Of a DNA stretch of 64,000 nt, positions 55,249 to 63,352 are shown one piece after another. Numbering within the stretch: the stretch's first letter is position 1; each line of letters begins with the position of its first letter. The notes under the pieces were generated by a model that searched no databases, was not told the DNA's origin, and saw only the letters and a list, made by a program, of their open reading frames with translations. The position numbers were made by a program, and so were the translations under genes. Source of the stretch: Granulicella sp. 5B5 (GTDB lineage Bacteria; Acidobacteriota; Terriglobia; Terriglobales; Acidobacteriaceae); assembly GCF_014083945.1 (NCBI RefSeq), contig NZ_CP046444.1:124001-188000 (forward strand), in the 5' to 3' direction.

Positions 55249-56283
55249 ATGCGCCGTGCGTTTCTTGCAGCAGGTTTCGTCATTTGTGTCTCCACATCTA
55301 TTGGAGCCACCGCTCTCCGTGCCCAGGACCACACCGTCCTCGCGACCTCCAGCACCGTGGAGTGGGGCCATTACGCCGCCAATGCAAAGCCCGCCATCAC
55401 CGTACACTCGGGCGACACAGTCACGATGCAGACGCTCTCCACCTGCGGTCCGACCGATCGCCTTATCGAGCGCGGCGTCAAGGCTGAAGATATTCCGGCC
55501 TATAACGAAGAGGTCTACAAAAACTATCCTGGTAAGGACAAAGGGCCCGGCGGCCATATCCTCACCGGCCCGGTCGCCATCGCGGAGGCCGAGCCCGGTG
55601 ACGTGCTCAAGGTCGAAATCCTCAAGATCCACCTCGACACCAACTTCGCCTGCAACGGCTTCGGCCTGCATCGCGGCTTCCTGCCCATGGAGTACCCCTA
55701 CAGCCGCTCGCGCATCATTCCTCTCGACCGCGAAAAGATGATCGCCCACTTCGCCCCCGGCATCGACATCCCGCTGCATCCCTTCTTCGGCAGCATGGGC
55801 GTTGCGCCCGGGCAGGGACGGGTCGACAGCGCTCCACCGTTCGCGCACGCCGGCAATATGGACAATAAAGAACTCGTCGCCGGCACCACGCTCTATATCC
55901 CGGTCGCCGCTAAAGGCGCGCTCTTCCTCGCCGGCGACGGCCACGCAGGGCAGGGCAACGGCGAGGTCGACATCACGGCCATGGAGACCTTTCTCACCGG
56001 CACCTTCCGCTTCACCGTCATCAAGGGCAAGCCTCTGCTCTGGCCCCGCGCGGAGACCCCCACGCACTACATCACCATGGGCTTCAGTCCCGACCTCACC
56101 GAAGCCACGCAGCACGCCCTGCGCGACATGATCGACTTCCTCGTCGAAGAGAAGCACATGAGCCGCGACGACGCATACATGCTCTCCAGTGTTGCCGTCG
56201 ACCTCGATATCACGCAGCTTGTCGATGGCAACGTCGGCGTTCATGCCATGCTGCCCAAGGACATCTTCACCGCGGCAAAATAG
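55249..56283 (+). CDS. Secreted acetamidase/formamidase family protein
   Basis: A 344-aa protein from ATG 55249, with GAGG 8 nt upstream; the open frame extends upstream without signal character. The signal peptide (MRRAFLAAGFVICVSTSIGA) ends near LRAQ. FmdA/AmdA-family blocks: GPVAIAEAEPGDVLKVEIL, HPFFGSMGVAP, PPFAHAGNMDNKELVAGTTL, LFLAGDGHAGQGNGEVDITA. The family hydrolyses short amides to ammonia and acid. The enzyme is usually cytosolic; a secreted form could scavenge amides outside. From this gene onward the plus strand favours C-ending codons. Confidence 0.9.
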   Translation: MRRAFLAAGFVICVSTSIGATALRAQDHTVLATSSTVEWGHYAANAKPAITVHSGDTVTMQTLSTCGPTDRLIERGVKAEDIPAYNEEVYKNYPGKDKGPGGHILTGPVAIAEAEPGDVLKVEILKIHLDTNFACNGFGLHRGFLPMEYPYSRSRIIPLDREKMIAHFAPGIDIPLHPFFGSMGVAPGQGRVDSAPPFAHAGNMDNKELVAGTTLYIPVAAKGALFLAGDGHAGQGNGEVDITAMETFLTGTFRFTVIKGKPLLWPRAETPTHYITMGFSPDLTEATQHALRDMIDFLVEEKHMSRDDAYMLSSVAVDLDITQLVDGNVGVHAMLPKDIFTAAK

Positions 56284-56433
56284 GTCGCGTGCAAGTCCTC
56301 ACTGTAGATGAGAAGGGAACCGATCATGCTGGTTGCGCGTATGTGTTTGATAGAATCAGCGCAACCCTGAGAGCTGAGAAGCAGGGAGCGTCTCTTTGTT
56401 CGGCGCTCCACAGGCTGCACGATCGAGGTTCAC

Positions 56434-57534
56434 GTGATCGATCAGAACTTTCTCTTGAAGCACCCTGTTTTTTCTCCCGGCGATTCGGATGAAGGGCCGT
56501 CCGCCACGTATCTCCGTGCGCTGCTTGAGAACAGTCCCATCGCAATCGTCGTCCTGGACGCTAACCATCGCTTTACGATGTGCAATCCCGCCTTTGAGGC
56601 GCTCTTTCAGTACACTCCCAAACAACTGGCAGCCGAGGACATCGACGCGCTCATCGCCGGTCATGAGATGGCCGAACATGCCAGCCATCTCACACGTTCC
56701 GTCCTGCAGGGCAGCAAGGTGCATACCGTCGCCCAGCGCCGCCGCCGCGACGGCCTCACCATCGACGTCGAGATCTACGGCATCCCGCTCGTCGTCGACG
56801 GCGAACTCGCGGGCGTCTACGGCCTCTATCAGGACGTTACCGAGCGCAACCGTGCGCAGCAGGCCTTCCGCGCCATCTCGCTGCAACTGGAAAAGCTGCA
56901 GCAGGAGGAGCGCCGCCGCCTTGCACGCGACCTCCACGACTCCACCTCGCAGGAGCTCGCCGTCCTTAACTGGAACCTCACCCGCCTCGCCGGCCTGATC
57001 GACGCGCAGCTCGACGTCGCCGGGCAGGAGAGAATACACAACCTCGTTCATGAGACACGCGAGATCGCCTCGCAATGTTCAGCCCGCATCCGCAGCGCAG
57101 CCTACCTGCTGCATCCGCCGCTGCTCGGGCAGGGTGGACTGGCGGCCGCTGTCCCCTGGATCGTCGAAGGCTTTGAGGAGCGCAGCGGCATCCACGTCGC
57201 GCTGGAGATGCCTCCAGACCTTGGCCGCTTCCCGGACGAGGCCGAGATCGCTATCTATCGCGTTCTGCAGGAGGGCCTGGCCAATATCCTGCGCCACTCG
57301 GGGAGCGCCACCGCCGCTGTCATCCTTCGACACAACGGCCCATGGCTTGAGCTCGAAATGAAGGACAATGGAGACAGCCCCACGCGGCACCTGCTGCTTG
57401 AGGCCTATCAAAGCCGCAGCGGCGTCGGCATCGGCGGCATGCGCGAGCGCCTCGAACGGCTCGGCGGATGCCTGACGGTTGACTGCGCTCCATGCGAAAC
57501 TACTGTGCGCGCCGTTGTTCCGGCCGGAGATTGA
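56434..57534 (+). CDS. PAS-domain sensor histidine kinase (NarL/DegS type)
   Basis: A 366-aa soluble kinase from GTG 56434, with GAGG 5 nt upstream. A PAS domain covers about residues 24-138 (LLENSPIAIVVLDANHRF, VYGLYQDVTERN). HisKA_3 has the phosphoacceptor His168 (RRLARDLHDSTSQELAVL). The HATPase_c domain has VLQEGLANILRHSGSATAAV, MKDNGDSP and GVGIGGMRERLERLGG. No transmembrane segment is present, so it senses a cytosolic signal. It directly abuts the response regulator gene. Confidence 0.93.
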   Translation: MIDQNFLLKHPVFSPGDSDEGPSATYLRALLENSPIAIVVLDANHRFTMCNPAFEALFQYTPKQLAAEDIDALIAGHEMAEHASHLTRSVLQGSKVHTVAQRRRRDGLTIDVEIYGIPLVVDGELAGVYGLYQDVTERNRAQQAFRAISLQLEKLQQEERRRLARDLHDSTSQELAVLNWNLTRLAGLIDAQLDVAGQERIHNLVHETREIASQCSARIRSAAYLLHPPLLGQGGLAAAVPWIVEGFEERSGIHVALEMPPDLGRFPDEAEIAIYRVLQEGLANILRHSGSATAAVILRHNGPWLELEMKDNGDSPTRHLLLEAYQSRSGVGIGGMRERLERLGGCLTVDCAPCETTVRAVVPAGD

Positions 57535-58188
57535 ATGATGAATGCTCTGCGTCTACTTATTGCCGACGACCATATGCTTATCCGCAGGGGGGTCCGCGAC
57601 CTGCTTGCCACCCGCCCCGGCCTCGAAATCGTAGGCGAAGCCTGCAGCGGCGCTGAGGCCGTCGAACTGGCCACGTCGCTACAGCCCGACATCGCCATCC
57701 TCGACTACTCCATGCCGCAGATGAACGGGCCCCAGGCGGCGCGGCTCATCCGCAAGGCCTCACCCGCCACCGGCGTCATCGTCCTCACCATGCACGAGTC
57801 CGAGATGGTGATGCAGGACGTCCTTCAATCCGGTGCGCGGGGGCTTGTCCTCAAGAGCGACGCAGACCGCGTCCTCCTCAACGCCGTCGAAACCGTCGCA
57901 GCTAATGGAACCTTCTTTACCCAGCACGTCGTCGAGTCGGCAATCGACGCCTGGCCCACAGGTACGGCCCGCCAACCCGCCCGGGACCCCTTCGAACCCT
58001 CGTTGACCGAGCGCGAGCGCGAGGTGCTTGGCCTGCTTGCCGACGGCCTGAGCAATAAACAAGTCGCAGAACGACTACACATCAGCGTCCGTACCGCAGA
58101 GTCGCATCGTATTAACATCAATCGCAAGCTTGGCTTTCAGTCCGTCGCCGACCTCGTCCGCTACGTTCTGCGCACCACCGCTATCTGA
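57535..58188 (+). CDS. NarL/FixJ-family response regulator
   Basis: A 217-aa protein starting at the base after the kinase stop. The receiver domain has Asp11-Asp12 (LIADDHMLIRRG), phosphoacceptor Asp57 (AILDYSMP), Thr84 (VLTMHE) and Lys107 (VLKSDAD). The C-terminal LuxR-type helix-turn-helix is LTEREREVLGLLADGLSNKQ followed by VAERLHISVRTAESHR. It should be phosphorylated by the upstream kinase and activate transcription; targets unknown, the metallothionein-like gene next door being one candidate. Confidence 0.95.
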   Translation: MMNALRLLIADDHMLIRRGVRDLLATRPGLEIVGEACSGAEAVELATSLQPDIAILDYSMPQMNGPQAARLIRKASPATGVIVLTMHESEMVMQDVLQSGARGLVLKSDADRVLLNAVETVAANGTFFTQHVVESAIDAWPTGTARQPARDPFEPSLTEREREVLGLLADGLSNKQVAERLHISVRTAESHRININRKLGFQSVADLVRYVLRTTAI

Positions 58189-58264
58189 GATTTCCCCGGC
58201 CCGTACAACTCATCATGTGCCGTTGCCCTTCCAAGGGGGCAGGAACCACGGAGGATTCCTACCT

Positions 58265-58408
58265 ATGTCCCAGCCCAAGAAGTGTGCTCACGGCCCCTGT
58301 AGCTGCACCGTTCCGGAAGGGAAGAAGTTCTGTTCGCAGATCTGCGAGGACAGCGTTAAAACCACCTCCATCCGCTGCGATTGCAGGCACGACTGCTGTG
58401 ACAATTAA
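58265..58408 (+). CDS. Small metallothionein-like Cys-rich protein
   Basis: A 47-aa protein from ATG 58265, with GGAGG 10 nt upstream. It has nine cysteines (7, 12, 14, 23, 27, 38, 40, 44, 45) and two His (9, 42) in CAHGPCSCTV, FCSQICEDS and CDCRHDCCDN. The spacing C-x4-C-x-C-x8-C-x3-C recalls bacterial SmtA/BmtA metallothioneins, which bind Zn or Cd and contain a zinc-finger-like fold. No signal peptide, so cytosolic metal buffering is likely. It follows the two-component pair by 76 nt. Confidence 0.82.
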   Translation: MSQPKKCAHGPCSCTVPEGKKFCSQICEDSVKTTSIRCDCRHDCCDN

Positions 58409-58545
58409 GCTACTCGCCTTGCCATTCCACAGGTAACCTGGCAGGTACTTCGCTAGGAAAGTATGCCGTCTTCCGTCCCCTCGGTTTTGCACCGCCTTCG
58501 GTTCAAATAGGGCTCTATCACCTTCAAACGCGGTATACTTGGGGG

Positions 58546-59565
58546 GTGAGCTTTCAGACTTCAGATCCCGTAGCCGCATCCGCCGCCGTTAATCAGAATG
58601 ACAACAAGCGCGTCCTGCTGCTGAAGCCCCGCGGCTTCTGCGCTGGCGTCGTTCGCGCGATTGACATCGTGCAGATTGCGCTGGACACCTTCGGCGCGCC
58701 CATCTACGTCCGTAAGGAGATCGTCCACAACAGCTACGTCGTCAACGATCTGGCCCAGAAGGGCGCCATCTTCGTCAACGAGCTGGACGAGGTTCCCTCC
58801 GGTGCCCGCGTCATCTACTCCGCTCACGGTGTCTCCCCGGCGGTTCGCGATCGCGCCAAGGAGCGTGGCCTCAAGGTCGTCGACGCCACCTGCCCGCTCG
58901 TGACCAAGGTGCACGTCGAAGCCATCAAGTTCGCCAAGCAGGGCTACTCGCTCGTGCTGGTTGGGCACCGCGACCACGAAGAGGTCGAGGGTACGCAGGG
59001 CGAAGCTCCGGATGTGACCCAGGTCGTCTCCACAGTTCAGGAGGTCGAGGCGCTGGTCGTTCCCGATCCCAACAAGGTCGCCTATCTCACTCAAACCACG
59101 CTCTCGCTCGACGAAGCGCGGTACATGATCGAGGCGCTCAAGAAGAAGTTCCCCAACATCGTCGGACCCCACGCGCAGGATATCTGCTACGCCACCGAGA
59201 ACCGCCAGACTGCGGTCAAGAACGTCGCCCACGGTGCCGACCTCGTTCTCGTCGTCGGCTCCCGCAACAGCTCCAACTCCAACCGTCTCGTCGAGGTCTC
59301 CAAGAACCTCGACACCAACTCCTATCTCATCGACAAGGCCGAAGACATCCAGCCCATCTGGCTGGAGGGTGTCTCGACCGTCGCTATTACCGCCGGCGCC
59401 TCGGCCCCCGAGATCCTTGTGCAGGAGGTCGTCGCCTACCTGCAGAGCAAGGGTTACGGTTCGGTCGAAGAGGTTGAGGTGATGCCTGAAAATGTCCGCT
59501 TCGGCCTGCCGCCGGAGATCGTCTCAGCCATTGCAGCCGCACCGCGGCCTGCAGCGAACGCCTGA
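58546..59565 (+). CDS. ispH: 4-hydroxy-3-methylbut-2-enyl diphosphate reductase
   Basis: A 339-aa protein. The three [4Fe-4S] cysteines are Cys32 (RGFCAGVVRAI), Cys116 (DATCPLVTKVH) and Cys214 (DICYATENRQ). Other IspH blocks are EIVHNSYVVNDLAQKGA, YSAHGVSP, GHRDHEEVEGT and SRNSSNSNRLVE. It makes IPP and DMAPP in the MEP pathway, supplying squalene for the hopanoid genes that follow. GTG 58546 is the only plausible start and has no separate SD. A TATACT hexamer ends 6 nt upstream, which would make the transcript leaderless. Confidence 0.96.
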   Translation: MSFQTSDPVAASAAVNQNDNKRVLLLKPRGFCAGVVRAIDIVQIALDTFGAPIYVRKEIVHNSYVVNDLAQKGAIFVNELDEVPSGARVIYSAHGVSPAVRDRAKERGLKVVDATCPLVTKVHVEAIKFAKQGYSLVLVGHRDHEEVEGTQGEAPDVTQVVSTVQEVEALVVPDPNKVAYLTQTTLSLDEARYMIEALKKKFPNIVGPHAQDICYATENRQTAVKNVAHGADLVLVVGSRNSSNSNRLVEVSKNLDTNSYLIDKAEDIQPIWLEGVSTVAITAGASAPEILVQEVVAYLQSKGYGSVEEVEVMPENVRFGLPPEIVSAIAAAPRPAANA

Positions 59566-59658
59566 TCCACGGGCAAGTTTTTTTGATGTTGCTTCGCCTG
59601 TAGCTTCATCCAATCGTCAAGTCTCCAAGCGAACGAAACGGGTACGAACGCTTTCATC

Positions 59659-61692
59659 ATGAGCACACAACCTTACAACTCGCAGGCAGCCACCTCAGAA
59701 GCTGCCAAGCAACCTCGTTTTGGCCGGCTCGATCTCGCGCTCGACAAGGTCATCGACGGTATCCATCGCTCCGCTAGCTGGCTCCTCTCGCAACAGCATG
59801 AGGACGGCTACTGGTGTGGCGAGCTGGAAGCCGACTCGATGCTCGAGGCCGACTACATCTTCGTCCATACTCTGCTCGGAACTGGCGACAAAGGCCGCCT
59901 TGAGCGATGCGCCAACGAGATCCTTCGCCACCAGAACGCCGACGGCGGCTGGAGCCTCCACCCCGGCGGACCGTCCAATGTGAACTACGGCGTCAAGTGC
60001 TACCTCGCCCTCAAGCTGATGGGCTGGAAGGCGGACCACCCGGTCCTCGTCCGCGCCCGCGAGAACGTCCTCTCGCTCGGCGGCGTCGTCGCCTGCAACA
60101 CCTTCACCAAGATCTATCTCTGCACTCTCGGCCAGTATGACTACGACGCCGTCCCGGCCGTCCCGCCGGAGATGCTGCTCTTTCCCAACTGGTTCTACTT
60201 CAACATCTACGAGATCAGCGCCTGGTCGCGCTCCATCCTCGTCCCGCTCTCGGTCATCTACGCGAAGAAGCCCTTCAAGAAGCTGCCTCCGGAGCAGTCC
60301 ATCGACGAGCTCTTCGTCGGCGGCCGCGCCAACTCCGATCTTCATCTGCGCTGGGACCGCAAGCACATCTTCTCGTGGCGCAACTTCTTCCTCTTCACCG
60401 ACCGCGTCGCTCACCTCGCCGAGCGTGTCCACCTCCGCCCGTTGCGCAAGAAGGCCCTCAAGAAGGCCGAGCGCTGGATGCTGGACCACTTCGAGCGCTC
60501 CGACGGTCTCGGGGCCATCTATCCGGCCATGCTCAACGCGCTCGTCGCGCTGGTCTACCTCGGCTACTCCAAGGACGACCCGCAGTTCATCCGCGCGCTC
60601 GATGAGTTCGAGAAGCTCGGCATCGACTGCCCCGAAGGCACGCCGGATTACCCGACGCCCACCTTCCGCATGCAGCCCTGCTTCTCGCCCGTGTGGGACA
60701 CCGCCCAGGTGCTCTCCACCCTCGGCGAGATCGGTCTCTCCCGCAGCGATACGCGCCTCGTCAAAGCCGCTGACTGGCTGCTCTCCAAGGAGATCCGTTA
60801 CAAGGGCGACTGGGCGCACAACGTCAAGAACGTCGACGCCAGCTGCTGGTGCTTCTTCTTCAACAACGATCACCAGCCCGATGTCGATGACACCGGCGAG
60901 GTGTTGCTCGCGCTGAAGTCCGTCGATAACCCCCGCGAGCGCTATCAGCACGAGGTCACACAGCGTGCCGTCGAGTGGGTCTTCGCCATGCAGTGCAGGA
61001 ACGGCGGGTGGGCCTCCTTCGACAAGGACAACACCAAGAAGATGTTCGAGTCGATCCCCTTCGCCGACCACAACGCGATGATCGATCCGCCCACGGTGGA
61101 CATCACCGGCCGCATCCTCGAGATGCTCGCCAGCTACGGCTACACGAGCCGCGATAAGCGCGTCGAGAAGGCCATCCAGTTCATCCTCGACGAGCAGGAG
61201 TCCGATGGCTCATGGTTCGGCCGCTGGGGCGTCAACTACCTCTACGGCACCTTCCTTGTCCTGCGCGGCCTGCAGGCCATGGAGTATAGCCACCTTGAGC
61301 CCGCCGTCCAACAGGCAGCGGAGTGGATTCGCATGGTGCAGAACGCCGACGGCGGCTGGGGCGAAACCTGCGGCACCTACGACGACCCCAACAAGCGCGG
61401 CGAAGGCCCTTCGACCCCCTCGCAGACTGCCTGGGCGTTGCTTGGCCTGCTCGCAGCCAACGACACCCGCTCCGACTCCGTCGCCAAGGGCATCCGCTGG
61501 CTCATCGAGCGCCAGCACGCCGACGGCAGCTGGGATGAGCTGATGCCCGGCCGCAATGGCGAGAGCTACTACACCGGCACCGGCTTCCCACGTGTCTTCT
61601 ATCTCGGGTATCACCTCTACAAGCAGTACTTCCCACTGCTTGCACTGACTACGTATCGCAAGGCAATGGAGCGCGGCGAAGACGCAGTCTAG
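59659..61692 (+). CDS. shc: Squalene-hopene cyclase
   Basis: A 677-aa protein with the catalytic acid motif DVDDTGE (Asp408-Thr412), QW repeats (QQHEDGYWCGELEAD, QNADGGWSLHPGG, QCRNGGWASFDKDN, QNADGGWGETCG, QHADGSWDELMPGR) and the membrane-entry helix region FFLFTDRVAHLAERV. It cyclises squalene to hopene/hopanol. An N-terminal extension of about 25 residues is low in conservation. The following genes hpnH and hpnA extend the hopanoid. Confidence 0.97.
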   Translation: MSTQPYNSQAATSEAAKQPRFGRLDLALDKVIDGIHRSASWLLSQQHEDGYWCGELEADSMLEADYIFVHTLLGTGDKGRLERCANEILRHQNADGGWSLHPGGPSNVNYGVKCYLALKLMGWKADHPVLVRARENVLSLGGVVACNTFTKIYLCTLGQYDYDAVPAVPPEMLLFPNWFYFNIYEISAWSRSILVPLSVIYAKKPFKKLPPEQSIDELFVGGRANSDLHLRWDRKHIFSWRNFFLFTDRVAHLAERVHLRPLRKKALKKAERWMLDHFERSDGLGAIYPAMLNALVALVYLGYSKDDPQFIRALDEFEKLGIDCPEGTPDYPTPTFRMQPCFSPVWDTAQVLSTLGEIGLSRSDTRLVKAADWLLSKEIRYKGDWAHNVKNVDASCWCFFFNNDHQPDVDDTGEVLLALKSVDNPRERYQHEVTQRAVEWVFAMQCRNGGWASFDKDNTKKMFESIPFADHNAMIDPPTVDITGRILEMLASYGYTSRDKRVEKAIQFILDEQESDGSWFGRWGVNYLYGTFLVLRGLQAMEYSHLEPAVQQAAEWIRMVQNADGGWGETCGTYDDPNKRGEGPSTPSQTAWALLGLLAANDTRSDSVAKGIRWLIERQHADGSWDELMPGRNGESYYTGTGFPRVFYLGYHLYKQYFPLLALTTYRKAMERGEDAV

Positions 61693-61727
61693 CGTCCCCC
61701 GCAATCTTATTCAAGGAGTCCACCAGC

Positions 61728-62885
61728 ATGGCTGTACCTGTCTCACAAGCATTCACCGTAGCCACCTACGTCCTGAAGCAGAAGCTTTCAGGCCGCAAGC
61801 GCTATCCCCTGGTGCTCATGTTGGAGCCGCTCTTCCGCTGCAACCTGGCTTGCGCCGGCTGCGGCAAGATCCAGTACCCGGCCCACATCCTGAAGGCGCA
61901 GCTCACGCCGGAGCAGTGCTTCAAGGCGGTCGAAGAGTGCGGCGCCCCGATGGTCTCCATCCCCGGCGGTGAACCCCTGCTGCACCCGCAGATGCCGGAG
62001 ATCGTCGCCGGCCTGGTTGCACGCAAAAAGTATGTGTACATGTGCACCAACGCGCTCCTGCTCAAGGAGAAGCTGCACCTCTACACCCCGTCGAAGTACC
62101 TCAGCTTCTCCGTGCACGTCGATGGCGAGCGCGAGCACCACGACTTCGCCGTCTGCCGCGAGGGAGGCCACGACATCGCGATGGAGGGCATCCGCGCCGC
62201 CGTCGCCGCGGGCTTCCGCGTCACCACCAACACCACGCTCTTCGATGGCGCCGATCCCAACTCCGTCCGTCGCCACTTCGACCAGCTCATGGCTGCTGGC
62301 GTCGAGAGCATGATGGTTTCGCCCGGCTATACCTACGACAAGGCTCCCGATCAGAACCACTTCCTCGGCAAGGCCAAGTCGCGCCGCCTCTTCCGCGCCA
62401 TCCTCTCCAACCGCAAGAAGAGCTGGGAGTTCAACACCCACCCGCTCTTCTCCGAGTACCTGATGGGCAAGCAGAACTTCGAGTGCACCCCCTGGGGTAT
62501 GCCCACTTACTCCATCTTCGGCTGGCAGAAGCCCTGCTACCTCCTGCAGGACGGCTACGCCGACACCTTCGACGAGATGCTCGAGGCCACCAAATGGGAA
62601 GAGTACGGCGCCAAGAGCGGCAACCCGCGCTGTGCCAACTGCATGGTCCACTCCGGCCATGAGGCTTCGGCCGTTGACTACAACTTCGGCTCGCTCAAAG
62701 GCTTTATCGAGACTGCGAAGAAGTATATGTTCCCCTCGCTCTACCCCGACGCCGACGCGCAGAAGATCTTGAACGAGTGGCAGCCTGAGGGCCACTCGCC
62801 GCTCGTGCAGATCGGCAATGCGCCCACGCCGGTCATCGTCACCACCTCTGTAGACACCAACGTCGGAAGCATCGCAGGAGACTAA
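61728..62885 (+). CDS. hpnH: Adenosylhopane synthase (radical SAM)
   Basis: A 385-aa protein with AAGGAG 10 nt before ATG 61728. The radical SAM cluster motif CNLACAGC has Cys38, Cys42 and Cys45; PGGEPLLHPQM is the GGEP SAM-binding motif. HpnH joins a 5'-deoxyadenosyl group to diploptene, the first step of extended bacteriohopanepolyols. A C-terminal region with several Cys (RCANCMVHSGHEAS) is typical of the family. It lies 35 nt after shc. Confidence 0.96.
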   Translation: MAVPVSQAFTVATYVLKQKLSGRKRYPLVLMLEPLFRCNLACAGCGKIQYPAHILKAQLTPEQCFKAVEECGAPMVSIPGGEPLLHPQMPEIVAGLVARKKYVYMCTNALLLKEKLHLYTPSKYLSFSVHVDGEREHHDFAVCREGGHDIAMEGIRAAVAAGFRVTTNTTLFDGADPNSVRRHFDQLMAAGVESMMVSPGYTYDKAPDQNHFLGKAKSRRLFRAILSNRKKSWEFNTHPLFSEYLMGKQNFECTPWGMPTYSIFGWQKPCYLLQDGYADTFDEMLEATKWEEYGAKSGNPRCANCMVHSGHEASAVDYNFGSLKGFIETAKKYMFPSLYPDADAQKILNEWQPEGHSPLVQIGNAPTPVIVTTSVDTNVGSIAGD

Positions 62886-62887
62886 TC

Positions 62888-63346
62888 ATGTCCACAGCAC
62901 AGCAGGAACACCTCAAGATCGAGCAGCTGCAGCAAGTCTCCGCCGACGAACTCGAGCACATCGCCGGCCGCGAACGCGAGAACCTCGAAGGCTGGATTCC
63001 CACCCTTGCCGCTGAAGCCGAGATCCGCGAAGCTCTGGAGAAGGCCTTCGACTATCGCGGCGATGTCACTATCACCCGCAAAGACGGCACTGTCATCGAG
63101 GGCTACCTCTACGACCGCCGCTCCGAGCCCACGCTCGAAGCCTCCGTCGTCCGCATCATGCCCACACCGAAGGACGGCAACGCCTATGAGCGCGTTATGG
63201 TCAGCTACGCCGACATCGCCGCGCTCAACTTCTCCGGCAAGGACACAGCAGCAGGCCGCACCTTCGACGCCTGGGTCAAGAAGTACTGGGAGAAGAAGGC
63301 GGCCGGCGAGACTAACATCCAGATCGAGCCGGAGAAGCTCGACTAG
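62888..63346 (+). CDS. Conserved-context hypothetical protein in hopanoid operon
   Basis: A 152-aa protein whose GGAG ribosome-binding site overlaps the hpnH stop codon, indicating coupling. The N-terminal half is helical and acidic (SADELEHIAGRERENLEGWI). A central beta segment (YRGDVTITRKDGTVIEGYLY, then VVRIMP and RVMVSYADIAALNFSG) could be a small barrel, and the C-terminus is helical (FDAWVKKYWEKKAAGE). No signal peptide or membrane helix. I do not recognise a family. Its position between hpnH and hpnA suggests a role in hopanoid side-chain assembly or its regulation. Confidence 0.8.
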   Translation: MSTAQQEHLKIEQLQQVSADELEHIAGRERENLEGWIPTLAAEAEIREALEKAFDYRGDVTITRKDGTVIEGYLYDRRSEPTLEASVVRIMPTPKDGNAYERVMVSYADIAALNFSGKDTAAGRTFDAWVKKYWEKKAAGETNIQIEPEKLD

Positions 63347-63352
63347 CCGCGC

